Shown: positions 8,140-15,030 of the stretch, piece by piece
How the letters are laid out: each line of letters opens with the position of its first letter
Position numbering within the stretch: the stretch's first letter is position 1
Source: Clostridia bacterium
Lineage (GTDB): Bacteria > Bacillota > Clostridia > Oscillospirales > Feifaniaceae
DNA: 32,239 nt
Assembly: GCA_017517965.1 (NCBI GenBank)
Contig: JAFWXR010000046.1
Location: 1-32,239, forward strand
Direction of reading: 5' to 3'
Notes under the pieces: generated by a model
The model's input: only the letters and a program-made list of their open reading frames with translations
Databases searched by the model: none
Told to the model about the DNA's origin: nothing
Made by a program: the position numbers and the translations under genes

Positions 8140-9044
8140 TCTGTTTCTCCCTCTTGAACCTCTGCCGGCTGGTCAGAAACCTCGGCTATGGCAGTAAATT
8201 TATATGAACCGTCAGGGTCTACCCTTATCGAAAGAACAATCTTTCTCTCTGCCTGCGGATATTCCCCGTTTTCAAGCTCGTAATATTCCTGGTCGGCTGA
8301 ATTTATACAGTCTATCTCAAGCGTAACGTTGGTCGTTATCTGCTCGGTAACGCCGTCTGAGCCAAGCGTCGTCACCTTTTCGCTGACAACGTTTGACACC
8401 CTCGGTATAAGTGACGTTTCGTAGCCCGTGGATGCCGCTTTATAAGCCTGCTTTGCATTGTCTGCCGTAAATTCACCAAACTGTGTCACAGTTTCTATGT
8501 GAAGCGGTGCTTCGTCAATCTCAAAATATTCCTTTATCGCCGCATCGACAACCTCGTATGCAATATAGGTCGTATTGTCTATCGAGCTTACGCCTGCCGA
8601 ATAGAAATCCTCCTCCAGCGATTCCCACGCCCCGAAGGACAGAAGATAACTTCCCTCTATCTCGTTTGCCGTGGTGAACGCAGGAAAATTATTCTTTACA
8701 AGATTTGCCACGGGTCCCATATATATGATGTCACCGACTTTAAGACTCGTAAAATCTTCAACGACCGCAGGTGCGAAAAGGCCGCTTTCGTAGTAGACTT
8801 CCATACTGTCATCGTCAATAAACACGGGTGTGTGCTCGCTCGAGAAATCAACCTCGCCGGGTTTCAAAATACGCTCGTCAAAGCGGTTTTTAATGCCGAC
8901 ACCGACCGATACGATTACCGAAATGATAATTACTATTACGATAACGCCCGTCAATATATATCTGTACTTGTTTTCACCGCTGTCACCCTCGTATTCGGAT
9001 GACTTTTGTGAAAACGCTTTTTTAAAAGAGTCAAATTTTTTCAT
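8136..9044 (-). CDS. Single-pass membrane protein of unknown function between proB and lysA
   Basis: 302 residues. A charged cytoplasmic N-terminus (1-28) is followed by one hydrophobic helix at about 29-50 (ILTGVIVIVIIISVIVSVG), then an extracytoplasmic region of about 250 residues. That region is acidic, with segments such as VDFSSEHTPVFIDDDSMEVYYESG and a beta-rich C-terminal part (VTLEIDCINSADQEYYELENG) before a Glu-rich tail. I do not recognise a domain. It overlaps proB upstream by 4 bases and lysA downstream by 4 bases, so all three are co-transcribed and probably translationally coupled. Nothing in the sequence links it to amino-acid synthesis; an envelope role is equally possible. 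Confidence 0.8.
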   Translation of the reverse strand: MKKFDSFKKAFSQKSSEYEGDSGENKYRYILTGVIVIVIIISVIVSVGVGIKNRFDERILKPGEVDFSSEHTPVFIDDDSMEVYYESGLFAPAVVEDFTSLKVGDIIYMGPVANLVKNNFPAFTTANEIEGSYLLSFGAWESLEEDFYSAGVSSIDNTTYIAYEVVDAAIKEYFEIDEAPLHIETVTQFGEFTADNAKQAYKAASTGYETSLIPRVSNVVSEKVTTLGSDGVTEQITTNVTLEIDCINSADQEYYELENGEYPQAERKIVLSIRVDPDGSYKFTAIAEVSDQPAEVQEGETE

Positions 9045-9826
9045 TTTTTCCTCCCGCGAAAGCAGGTGCCTGCACTTTTACCGTCAAGCACGTCATAAAG
9101 ATTATCGGGTTTTGAAGAATTTATTATATAAAAATCAAAGCCCGCTTTATACGCCGCCTCCGCCGCTTCAAGTTTACTTGCCATACCGCCCGTACCCTGC
9201 TCACTCTTACCGTCACACAGTGCACGTATTTCGTCGGTTATCTCGTTCACTTCCGATATCAGTTTTGCATCGGGATTTACTTTGGGGTTACTGTCGTAAA
9301 GACCGTCAACGTCACTCATTATAACGAGTGCCTGCGCACCTATCATAGTTGCAACGATTGCCGACAGCCTGTCGTTATCACCGAGTGAGCGAAGCGCCTC
9401 AAGTTCGCTCGTCGAAACGGTATCGTTTTCATTGACAATCGGAATTACACCTAAACTGAGCAGACTCTCAAAAGTATTCTTTGCATTGTTATAGGAAACT
9501 TCATTTTCAATAACAGTCCTCGTCAGGAGCACCTGACCGACCGTCTGCCCGTATTCACAGAAAAATCTGTCGTATATCGACATAAGTTCACACTGGCCGA
9601 CCGCCGCTGCAGCCTGCTTGTGCGGAATATCAAGCGTGCCCGTAAGACCGAGTTTGCCCCTGCCTGCCGAAACTGCACCCGAAGTCACCAAAACGACCTG
9701 CGTACCGCTGTTGTTTATATCCGCAAGTATCCTTGCAAATTTATCAAGAAAGCGCAGATTAAGTGCGCCGTTTTTATACGTCAGGGACGATGAACCCACT
9801 TTTATTACAATTTTGTTGTATTTCAT
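9041..9826 (-). CDS. proB: Glutamate 5-kinase, short form without PUA domain
   Basis: 261 residues. Phosphorylates L-glutamate with ATP, the first committed step of proline synthesis. The amino-acid-kinase core is complete: the N-terminal IVIKVGSSSLT, TSGAVSAGRGKLGL, the substrate region PIVNENDTVS and LGDNDRLSAIVA, MSDVDGLYDSNP, and the nucleotide site GTGGMASKLEAAEAA. The chain ends at GTCFRGRKK, so the roughly 100-residue PUA domain of the E. coli enzyme is absent; such short forms are known in other bacteria. proA is not next to it. First gene of the operon with the unknown membrane protein and lysA. Start ATG 9826 has AGGATGGTGAG upstream. Confidence 0.92.
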   Translation of the reverse strand: MKYNKIVIKVGSSSLTYKNGALNLRFLDKFARILADINNSGTQVVLVTSGAVSAGRGKLGLTGTLDIPHKQAAAAVGQCELMSIYDRFFCEYGQTVGQVLLTRTVIENEVSYNNAKNTFESLLSLGVIPIVNENDTVSTSELEALRSLGDNDRLSAIVATMIGAQALVIMSDVDGLYDSNPKVNPDAKLISEVNEITDEIRALCDGKSEQGTGGMASKLEAAEAAYKAGFDFYIINSSKPDNLYDVLDGKSAGTCFRGRKK

Positions 9827-9857
9827 AATCTCACCATCCTAAAGCAAAATATATTAT

Positions 9858-9886
9858 ATTTTATAATTTTTACATATAAATTGCAA
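9858..9886 (-). promoter_or_regulatory. Probable promoter of the proB operon
   Basis: Minus strand TTGCAA (9886-9881), 17-nt spacer, TAAAAT (9863-9858), about 30 bases before the proB start. The stretch is very AT-rich, so other boxes could be drawn. Confidence 0.5.
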
Positions 9887-9901
9887 TACCTTTAATATAA
9901 T

Positions 9902-9935
9902 GTAAAAATTCCGCAATACTGTGTATCACGGAATT
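9902..9935 (-). terminator. Terminator of the rbfA-ribF operon, containing the ribF stop codon
   Basis: On the minus strand AATTCCG (9935-9929) pairs with CGGAATT (9913-9907) and is followed by a T run. Inside the loop a second short stem, ATAC/GTAT, can form. The ribF stop TGA (9928-9926) sits inside the hairpin, so the last codons of the gene are part of the terminator. Confidence 0.7.
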
Positions 9936-10834
9936 ACCTTTAAACATTCTGTTTTATCCTTCTCTATCTGTGCTTTGAGTTCTTCTACGTTCGAGAACTT
10001 TTTTTCTTCTCTTATGAACGCAATAAATTCAACACGGATAGTCTTTGAATACAAGTCCCCCTCAAAATCGATAACGTGAACCTCTGCATTGACGCCTTCT
10101 CCGTCAACGGTGGGGCGAACGCCCACGTTTGCCACGCCCGTATAACGCTTGCCGTCAAGTGTAACCCTTACGGCGTACACGCCGTATTTTGGGATAACGC
10201 TGTCTTCACCGAAGTTCAGATTTGCCGTGGGGTATCCGAGTTTTCTGCCAAGCCTTTTTCCGTGTAAAACCTCACCCGACAGAGAAAACGGCACCGTCAT
10301 AAGCTTTGATGCACGTGCCACGTCCCCGTCTTCAATAAGTTTTCTTATCATGGAACTGCTCACTATTTCGCCGTCATCCTCGACAAACGGCACGACAACA
10401 AGCCCCAGCCCCTCTTTTTCGCAAAGTTTGCCCAAAAGCACCGTGTCACCTGCACCTTTTGCACCGAAACGGTAATTTTCACCGCATATAAGGCACTTTG
10501 CCCTGCATTTTTCAATGAGTATTTTATAAAAAAACTCATCGGGCGGCATCTTTGCATAGTCGGCATCAAAACGTTCCATACAGACATCGTCTATACCTGC
10601 ATCTTTGATACGGCACACTTTTTCTTCATTGTCTGTTAAAAGGGATATTTTACCCGTGAGCACTTTTTTAGGGTTTTTGTCAAACGTGCATACGGCACTT
10701 TTTATACCGTATTTTTTTGCCGTCTCAATACAGGCAGACAGAAGTTCACGGTGCCCCACGTGCAGTCCGTCAAAACTGCCGAGCGCCACTGCATGAGCCG
10801 TATCAAGTTTATAATCACCCGTAAAAAATCCCAT
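9926..10834 (-). CDS. ribF: Bifunctional riboflavin kinase / FAD synthetase
   Basis: 302 residues, the usual length. The N-terminal adenylyltransferase half carries GSFDGLHVGHREL (about 19-31, with the HxGH nucleotidyl-transfer motif) and SSSMIRKLIEDGDV. The C-terminal flavokinase half, from about residue 180, has HGKRLGRKLGYPTANLNF with the conserved PTAN, then GVYAVRVTLDGKRYTGVANVG. It makes FMN and FAD from riboflavin in the cytoplasm. Starts 8 bases after the truB stop and closes the rbfA-nrnA-truB-ribF operon. No FMN riboswitch is visible, so expression is presumably set by the operon promoter. Confidence 0.95.
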   Translation of the reverse strand: MGFFTGDYKLDTAHAVALGSFDGLHVGHRELLSACIETAKKYGIKSAVCTFDKNPKKVLTGKISLLTDNEEKVCRIKDAGIDDVCMERFDADYAKMPPDEFFYKILIEKCRAKCLICGENYRFGAKGAGDTVLLGKLCEKEGLGLVVVPFVEDDGEIVSSSMIRKLIEDGDVARASKLMTVPFSLSGEVLHGKRLGRKLGYPTANLNFGEDSVIPKYGVYAVRVTLDGKRYTGVANVGVRPTVDGEGVNAEVHVIDFEGDLYSKTIRVEFIAFIREEKKFSNVEELKAQIEKDKTECLKVIP

Positions 10835-10842
10835 AGTACGTA

Positions 10843-11736
10843 TCAGAGTCTTTTATCAAGACTTATAAGTTTCTTTCCTTCTTCGTTTTCGGTTATGAGG
10901 GCAAGTCCCGTTAAAACACCCTCTTTATCAAGAAGCCTGACGTATGAGCCGACTTCAAAATCACGTTTCAATTTTGACAAAAGCACCTTCTGTCCATTGA
11001 ACAAAAGTGTGTGAAAAAATTCGATAGGCTGTATCTCGTCATACTGCGAAAGACAGTCCTCAATAGGTGTGATACACGCCTCACCCTTACTTTCAAGGTC
11101 CTCTATCGTAACCGCATTGCAGGCGGAAAACATCCCCGTCTTCGTTCTTGCAAGATGGGAGAGCATTGCCCCGCAACCGAGCCTTGCCCCTATATCATCG
11201 GCAAGTGTGCGGATATACGTGCCCTTTGAGCAGGACACACGTATTTTTACAAAATACTCGGTATCGTCAAATTCCTCAAGAGCAATCGAATATATCGTTA
11301 TTCTTCTGGGTTTTCGCTCAACCTCAACACCCTCTCTCGCAAGACGGTAGAGCCGAACCCCATTTTGCGAAAGTGCCGAAAACATGGGCGGTATCTGGTC
11401 AATCTCGCCGACAAAAGTCTTTATAACTTCTTCAACGTCTTCCCTCGTGACCGAAATCTCCTCCCTCGGCAGAAGCGTTATATCCTCACCCTCGCTGTCG
11501 AGTGTCGTAGTCGTATGTCCGAGATGAAGCGTCGCAAGATATTCCTTGCTTCCCTCCATAAGCATATCGGATAAGCAGGTGCACTTATCAAGAAGTATGG
11601 GCAATACGCCCTCTGCTTTGGGGTCAAGCGTACCCGTATGACCGCACTTTTTTGCGCCCAGTATTTTTTTAACTCTGCCCACGGCGGTATTACTGCTCAT
11701 ACCGAGAGGCTTATAAAAATTTACAACTCCACGCAT
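10843..11736 (-). CDS. truB: tRNA pseudouridine-55 synthase
   Basis: 297 residues. Isomerises U55 in the T-loop of tRNAs. The catalytic Asp is D38 in CGHTGTLDPKAEGVLPI, preceded by the N-terminal KPLGMSSNTAV. Further family blocks are YLATLHLGHTTTTLDSEG, QIPPMFSALSQNGVRLYRLAREG, and the Arg-bearing CSKGTYIRTLADDIG. A C-terminal extension at about 230-297, probably the PUA-like tail, completes it. The ATG directly follows the nrnA stop, so the two are tightly coupled. Confidence 0.95.
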   Translation of the reverse strand: MRGVVNFYKPLGMSSNTAVGRVKKILGAKKCGHTGTLDPKAEGVLPILLDKCTCLSDMLMEGSKEYLATLHLGHTTTTLDSEGEDITLLPREEISVTREDVEEVIKTFVGEIDQIPPMFSALSQNGVRLYRLAREGVEVERKPRRITIYSIALEEFDDTEYFVKIRVSCSKGTYIRTLADDIGARLGCGAMLSHLARTKTGMFSACNAVTIEDLESKGEACITPIEDCLSQYDEIQPIEFFHTLLFNGQKVLLSKLKRDFEVGSYVRLLDKEGVLTGLALITENEEGKKLISLDKRL

Positions 11737-12708
11737 TTAATCAATATGAGAAAGGTAGTCTGTGATTGCTTTTTCTATCCTTTCCCTTGCCTCGCTCTCC
11801 GTTCCTTCTACGGTGCAGCCGCCTGCACCCCTGTGTCCGCCGCCGCCGAAAATTTTGCAAATCTGCGAAACGTCAACACCCTTTGTATTGCCACGGACTG
11901 ACACCCTGAACACGTTTTCGTCGACTTCTTTAAGAAAAGCGCCTATAATCACGCCTTTTGTCGAACGTACCGTATCGGTAACCATATCAAGATCGTCAGA
12001 AACCGCCCCAATCTTCTTCATATCGTCCATCGTGATACTGCTTATACAACCGCGACCGTCCATAAACAGTTTCTGTTTTGAATGAACGGTAAATTCTATT
12101 TCCTTTTCTTTTGCCGTTCTCATCACAAAGTAGGAATTATTGAGTTCATCAAGTCCCTGCGCCGTCTGATACAGCCTTGCCGCCGTAAGATGCGCGTGGG
12201 CATTCGTGTTTCCGTATTTGAAACAGCCCGTATCCATTGCTATTGCCGTATAGAGTGCCCTTGCGATATAATCATCCTCTTTAACGCCGAGCATGTCTAT
12301 AAGGTCAAGCACGCACTCACCGCAGGCGGCATACGCATTGACGCATGTCACCTCTGCCCAACCGTCATTAGTCCTGTGATGGTCGATACATGCATCCACT
12401 TTTCCACCGTACAATTCACTTTCAACGGTCATAAGTTCACGCGATGCCACGTCAACTGCAATTACGGCTGTTTTACCCGTCATTTCATCTTCGCCGAGTT
12501 CATCTGCAAGAAAAGCAAACCTCTCGGGTACGGGGTCACTGTAAAGCACCTTTGATTTTTTGCCGAGTTTTCTCACCGCCGCCGCAAGTGCACACGCTGA
12601 GCCGACGGTATCCCCGTCAGGCCGTCTGTGTGTAAGCAGTATAACGCTGTCACTGTCGCATATAATATCTTTAATACGTTTTAATCCGTCCTGGTAACTG
12701 ACTAACAT
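11737..12708 (-). CDS. nrnA: DHH/DHHA1 phosphoesterase, nanoRNase / pAp phosphatase family
   Basis: 323 residues. DHH domain with metal ligands in THRRPDGDTVGSA (H27, D31, D33), AVDVASREL, and CIDHHRTNDGW, the name-giving DHH motif. The C-terminal DHHA1 domain ends in the substrate loop GGGGHRGAGGCTV. Family members degrade 2-5 nt RNA and/or 3'-phosphoadenosine 5'-phosphate; which one cannot be told from sequence. Its place between rbfA and truB is the standard Firmicutes arrangement. Overlaps the rbfA stop by one base. Confidence 0.9.
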   Translation of the reverse strand: MLVSYQDGLKRIKDIICDSDSVILLTHRRPDGDTVGSACALAAAVRKLGKKSKVLYSDPVPERFAFLADELGEDEMTGKTAVIAVDVASRELMTVESELYGGKVDACIDHHRTNDGWAEVTCVNAYAACGECVLDLIDMLGVKEDDYIARALYTAIAMDTGCFKYGNTNAHAHLTAARLYQTAQGLDELNNSYFVMRTAKEKEIEFTVHSKQKLFMDGRGCISSITMDDMKKIGAVSDDLDMVTDTVRSTKGVIIGAFLKEVDENVFRVSVRGNTKGVDVSQICKIFGGGGHRGAGGCTVEGTESEARERIEKAITDYLSHID

Positions 12709-13064
12709 TATTCCGCATCGCTTTCCTTTTCGATTTTTTTGAGTATGCTCTGTATATGAGCACCGTATTCAATGGAATTGTCAATGACAAAAGATATTTC
12801 AGGGCTTGCACGAAGCTTCATTCTCTGTGCAACCTCACGTCTGACGTATCCCTTAGCCGCATTAAGTGCTTTTATTGCATCCTTTTCCGCCGCCTCGTCA
12901 CCCATTACGGAAACCGCAACCTTTGCATATTTCAGGTCAGGTGTAACACGTACACCCATAACGCTCGTCATCATCGGTATTCTGGGGTCCTTAAGCTCTC
13001 TTATAACCGAAGCAACCGTATGCTTGTATTCTTCGTTTATTCTGTCAGCTCTGTGTTTAGCCAT
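12708..13064 (-). CDS. rbfA: Ribosome-binding factor A
   Basis: 118 residues. A KH-type fold protein that binds the 30S subunit during late 16S maturation. Family marks: N-terminal RADRINEEYKHTVASVIREL, DPRIPMMTSVMGVRVTPDLKYAKVAVSV, LNAAKGYVRREVAQRMKLRASPEISF and the helix-break-helix ending SIEYGAHIQSILKKI. First gene of the operon here; the usual upstream nusA-ylxR-infB block is absent and replaced by divergent mnmA. Confidence 0.93.
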   Translation of the reverse strand: MAKHRADRINEEYKHTVASVIRELKDPRIPMMTSVMGVRVTPDLKYAKVAVSVMGDEAAEKDAIKALNAAKGYVRREVAQRMKLRASPEISFVIDNSIEYGAHIQSILKKIEKESDAE

Positions 13065-13076
13065 ATTTACTCCCTC

Positions 13077-13105
13077 TTGTTAAATTCATTGTATTATAGT
13101 ATTAT
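13077..13105 (+). promoter_or_regulatory. Promoter of mnmA
   Basis: TTGTTA (13077-13082), 17-nt spacer, TATTAT (13100-13105), about 35 bases before the mnmA ATG. Its -10 box overlaps the -10 of the divergent rbfA promoter. Confidence 0.55.
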
Positions 13106-13129
13106 ATAATAAAGAATACCCAAATACAA
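13101..13129 (-). promoter_or_regulatory. Promoter of the rbfA operon, overlapping the mnmA promoter
   Basis: Minus strand TTGTAT (13129-13124), 17-nt spacer, TATAAT (13106-13101), about 37 bases before the rbfA ATG. The two divergent promoters share the same -10 region, so polymerase probably cannot occupy both at once. Confidence 0.55.
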
Positions 13130-13139
13130 GGAGAACATT

Positions 13140-14210
13140 ATGCCAAAAGCGCTTATCGCCATGAGTGGCGGTGTGGATTCGTCGGTCGCCGCACTTCTTA
13201 TGAAGCAATCGGGTTTTGACTGTACGGGCGTCAATATGCGCCTTTTTTCAAATGAAGATATCGGGGATGACGGTGATAAATCATGTTGCTCACTTGACAG
13301 TATTGAAGATGCGAGAAGCGTTTGTCGCAGAATCGGCATACCCTTTCACGTTTTCAATTTCACCGACACTTTTAAGGAAAAAGTTATAGATAAATTCATT
13401 CTTTCCTATGAAAACGGGTATACGCCCAATCCCTGTATCGACTGCAACAGGTATCTTAAATTTTCAAAGCTTTTTCAGCGGATGGAAGAGCTTTCGTGTG
13501 ATTTTGTCGTAACGGGGCATTACGCCAGAGTCGGCTACGACGAAAAAACGGGCAGATACATTTTAAGCAAGGCGGTTGACACCAAAAAAGACCAGAGTTA
13601 CGTGCTTTATAATCTCACGCAGGAGCAACTGTCGCATTTAAAACTGCCTCTGGGTGAATATACAAAGCCCGAAATTCGTGAAATTGCTGAGCAAAACGGC
13701 TTCGTCACGGCATCGAAAAGCGATTCGCAGGACATCTGCTTCGTGCCGGACGGGGACTACGGCTCATTTATTGAAAGATATACGGGCAAAAAATACGAAA
13801 AGGGTGATTTCACCCTTTCGGACGGTACGTTTCTTGGCAGGCACGAGGGTATAATACGTTACACGCTCGGCCAGCGCAAAGGGCTCGGTGTGCCGTACGC
13901 CCACAGGCTTTACGTGACGGGTAAGGATTTTGAAAACAACCGTGTCATACTCGGCACGGAGGATGATTTATATTCATCATATCTCACCGCAAGTGACGTA
14001 AACTGGGTGTCGATTGAAAAACCCACTTCGCCCATTCGTGCACAGGTCAAGGTGCGTTACAGTCAGTCGCAGGCGGATGCACTCATAACACCGCTTGACG
14101 ACAACAGAGTCAAGGTTGAGTTTGACACTCCTCAAAGGGCGGTCACAAAAGGGCAGGCTGCCGTTTTCTACGACGGTGACCTCGTTCTCGGCGGCGGTAT
14201 GATAGAATAA
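13140..14210 (+). CDS. mnmA: tRNA-specific 2-thiouridylase
   Basis: 356 residues. Installs sulfur on U34 of Lys, Glu and Gln tRNAs using ATP and a sulfur donor chain. The PP-loop is AMSGGVDSSVAAL (7-19). The two catalytic cysteines are C102 in NPCIDCNRYLKF and C199 in SDSQDICFVPDGDYGSFI, matching E. coli numbering. GHYARV and the C-terminal RYTLGQRKGLGV are also family hallmarks. A Cys pair at 49-50 (KSCCS) is seen in Gram-positive forms. AAGGAG lies at a good distance from the ATG. Transcribed divergently from rbfA; the next gene has its own promoter. Confidence 0.95.
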   Translation: MPKALIAMSGGVDSSVAALLMKQSGFDCTGVNMRLFSNEDIGDDGDKSCCSLDSIEDARSVCRRIGIPFHVFNFTDTFKEKVIDKFILSYENGYTPNPCIDCNRYLKFSKLFQRMEELSCDFVVTGHYARVGYDEKTGRYILSKAVDTKKDQSYVLYNLTQEQLSHLKLPLGEYTKPEIREIAEQNGFVTASKSDSQDICFVPDGDYGSFIERYTGKKYEKGDFTLSDGTFLGRHEGIIRYTLGQRKGLGVPYAHRLYVTGKDFENNRVILGTEDDLYSSYLTASDVNWVSIEKPTSPIRAQVKVRYSQSQADALITPLDDNRVKVEFDTPQRAVTKGQAAVFYDGDLVLGGGMIE

Positions 14211-14213
14211 ATC

Positions 14214-14242
14214 TTGACAAATTTTACCACACAGACTATAAT
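14214..14242 (+). promoter_or_regulatory. Consensus promoter for the riboswitch-thiT transcript
   Basis: TTGACA (14214-14219), exactly 17 nt, TATAAT (14237-14242): both boxes are perfect consensus. It starts 3 bases after the mnmA stop codon. Confidence 0.9.
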
Positions 14243-14250
14243 GTGACTCA

Positions 14251-14336
14251 AATAGGGGCGCTGATGTACTTCGGCTGAGACGGACGGTGAGTCCGAACCC
14301 GTGAACCTGATACGGATAATGCCGGCGTAGGAATGA
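14251..14336 (+). ncRNA. TPP riboswitch (THI element)
   Basis: Contains the conserved THI-box blocks: GGGGCGCT near the 5' end, CTTCGGCTGAGACGG, then ACCCGTGAACCTGATACGGATAATGCCGGCGTAGGAA. The GCTGAGA and CCTGAT..GGATAATGCC segments form the pyrimidine and pyrophosphate pockets. Placed right after the promoter and ahead of a terminator and thiT, so it should reduce transport-gene expression when thiamine pyrophosphate is plentiful. Confidence 0.97.
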
Positions 14337-14347
14337 ATATTTGTGTA

Positions 14348-14369
14348 AGCATAATTGTATGCTCTTTTT
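14348..14369 (+). terminator. Small hairpin with T-run in the riboswitch leader
   Basis: AGCATA-ATTG-TATGCT stem (14348-14363) followed by CTTTTTG. Sits between aptamer and main terminator; could be a weak terminator or part of the expression platform. Confidence 0.4.
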
Positions 14370-14376
14370 GTCATTT

Positions 14377-14410
14377 AGCGTTGCGGTATATCCGCAACGC
14401 TATTATTTTT
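14377..14410 (+). terminator. Riboswitch-controlled intrinsic terminator
   Basis: Perfect 10-bp stem AGCGTTGCGG/CCGCAACGCT (14377-14386 and 14392-14401), 5-nt loop, then ATTATTTTT. It ends immediately before the AAGGAG site of thiT and is the likely off-state structure of the TPP switch. Confidence 0.85.
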
Positions 14411-14424
14411 AAGGAGCAAAAACT

Positions 14425-14967
14425 ATGAGAAACAAACAACTCAAAACACTGTGTGAAGGTGCGGTAATGGTGGCACTTTCGGTCGTCATTTCATTCATCA
14501 AAATCAAAACGGGCGGACAGGGCGGTTCAATCGACTTCGTTATGATTCCGCTGCTTGTTTTCGCCCTTCGTAACGGATGTCTCTGGGGCATCGGCGCAGG
14601 TGCCGTATTCGGCTTTATAAAATGCCTTGTAGGTGAAGGCATCGGCTACGGTCTCCCCTCCGTTTTGCTCGACTACGTTTTAGCCTACGCTGCCGTCGGT
14701 TTTGCAGGCATCGCAAAGAACAAAAAGTACGGTGCCATATGGGGTACGGCACTCGGTTGTATTGCACGTTTCGGCATCCATTTCATATCGGGACTTACCA
14801 TTTACGCCATCACGGCGGCAGAGGAAATTGCAGGCATCATAACTGCTTCCGTGCCTCTCTATTCGCTTATCTACAACGGTCTTTATATGCTTCCGAACAC
14901 CGTGGTTGCACTCATTATGATGCCTATTGTTGCAAAAGCACTCAAAAACACCGCTTATCACATTTAG
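14425..14967 (+). CDS. thiT: ECF-type thiamine transporter substrate-binding subunit
   Basis: 180 residues, six hydrophobic segments. Membrane S-component that captures thiamine and pairs with a shared EcfA-EcfA'-EcfT energising module, which is not in this window. Family marks: GGQGGSIDFVMIPLLVFALRNG (30-51), GEGIGYGLPSVLLDYVLAY (70-88), HFISG (119-123) and the C-terminal YSLIYNGLYMLPN (146-158). Lies behind a TPP riboswitch, which confirms the substrate class. AAGGAG is 8 bases from the ATG. The next gene starts from a separate promoter. Confidence 0.93.
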   Translation: MRNKQLKTLCEGAVMVALSVVISFIKIKTGGQGGSIDFVMIPLLVFALRNGCLWGIGAGAVFGFIKCLVGEGIGYGLPSVLLDYVLAYAAVGFAGIAKNKKYGAIWGTALGCIARFGIHFISGLTIYAITAAEEIAGIITASVPLYSLIYNGLYMLPNTVVALIMMPIVAKALKNTAYHI

Positions 14968-14996
14968 TTGCATAAAATTGTCTGTTATGTTAAAAT
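14968..14996 (+). promoter_or_regulatory. Promoter of the ABC-F gene
   Basis: TTGCAT (14968-14973), 17-nt spacer, TAAAAT (14991-14996), 34 bases before the ATG at 15031; begins directly after the thiT stop. Confidence 0.6.
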
Positions 14997-15030
14997 ATAG
15001 TTTTAGTAGTAATTATTAAGGAGATAACAG

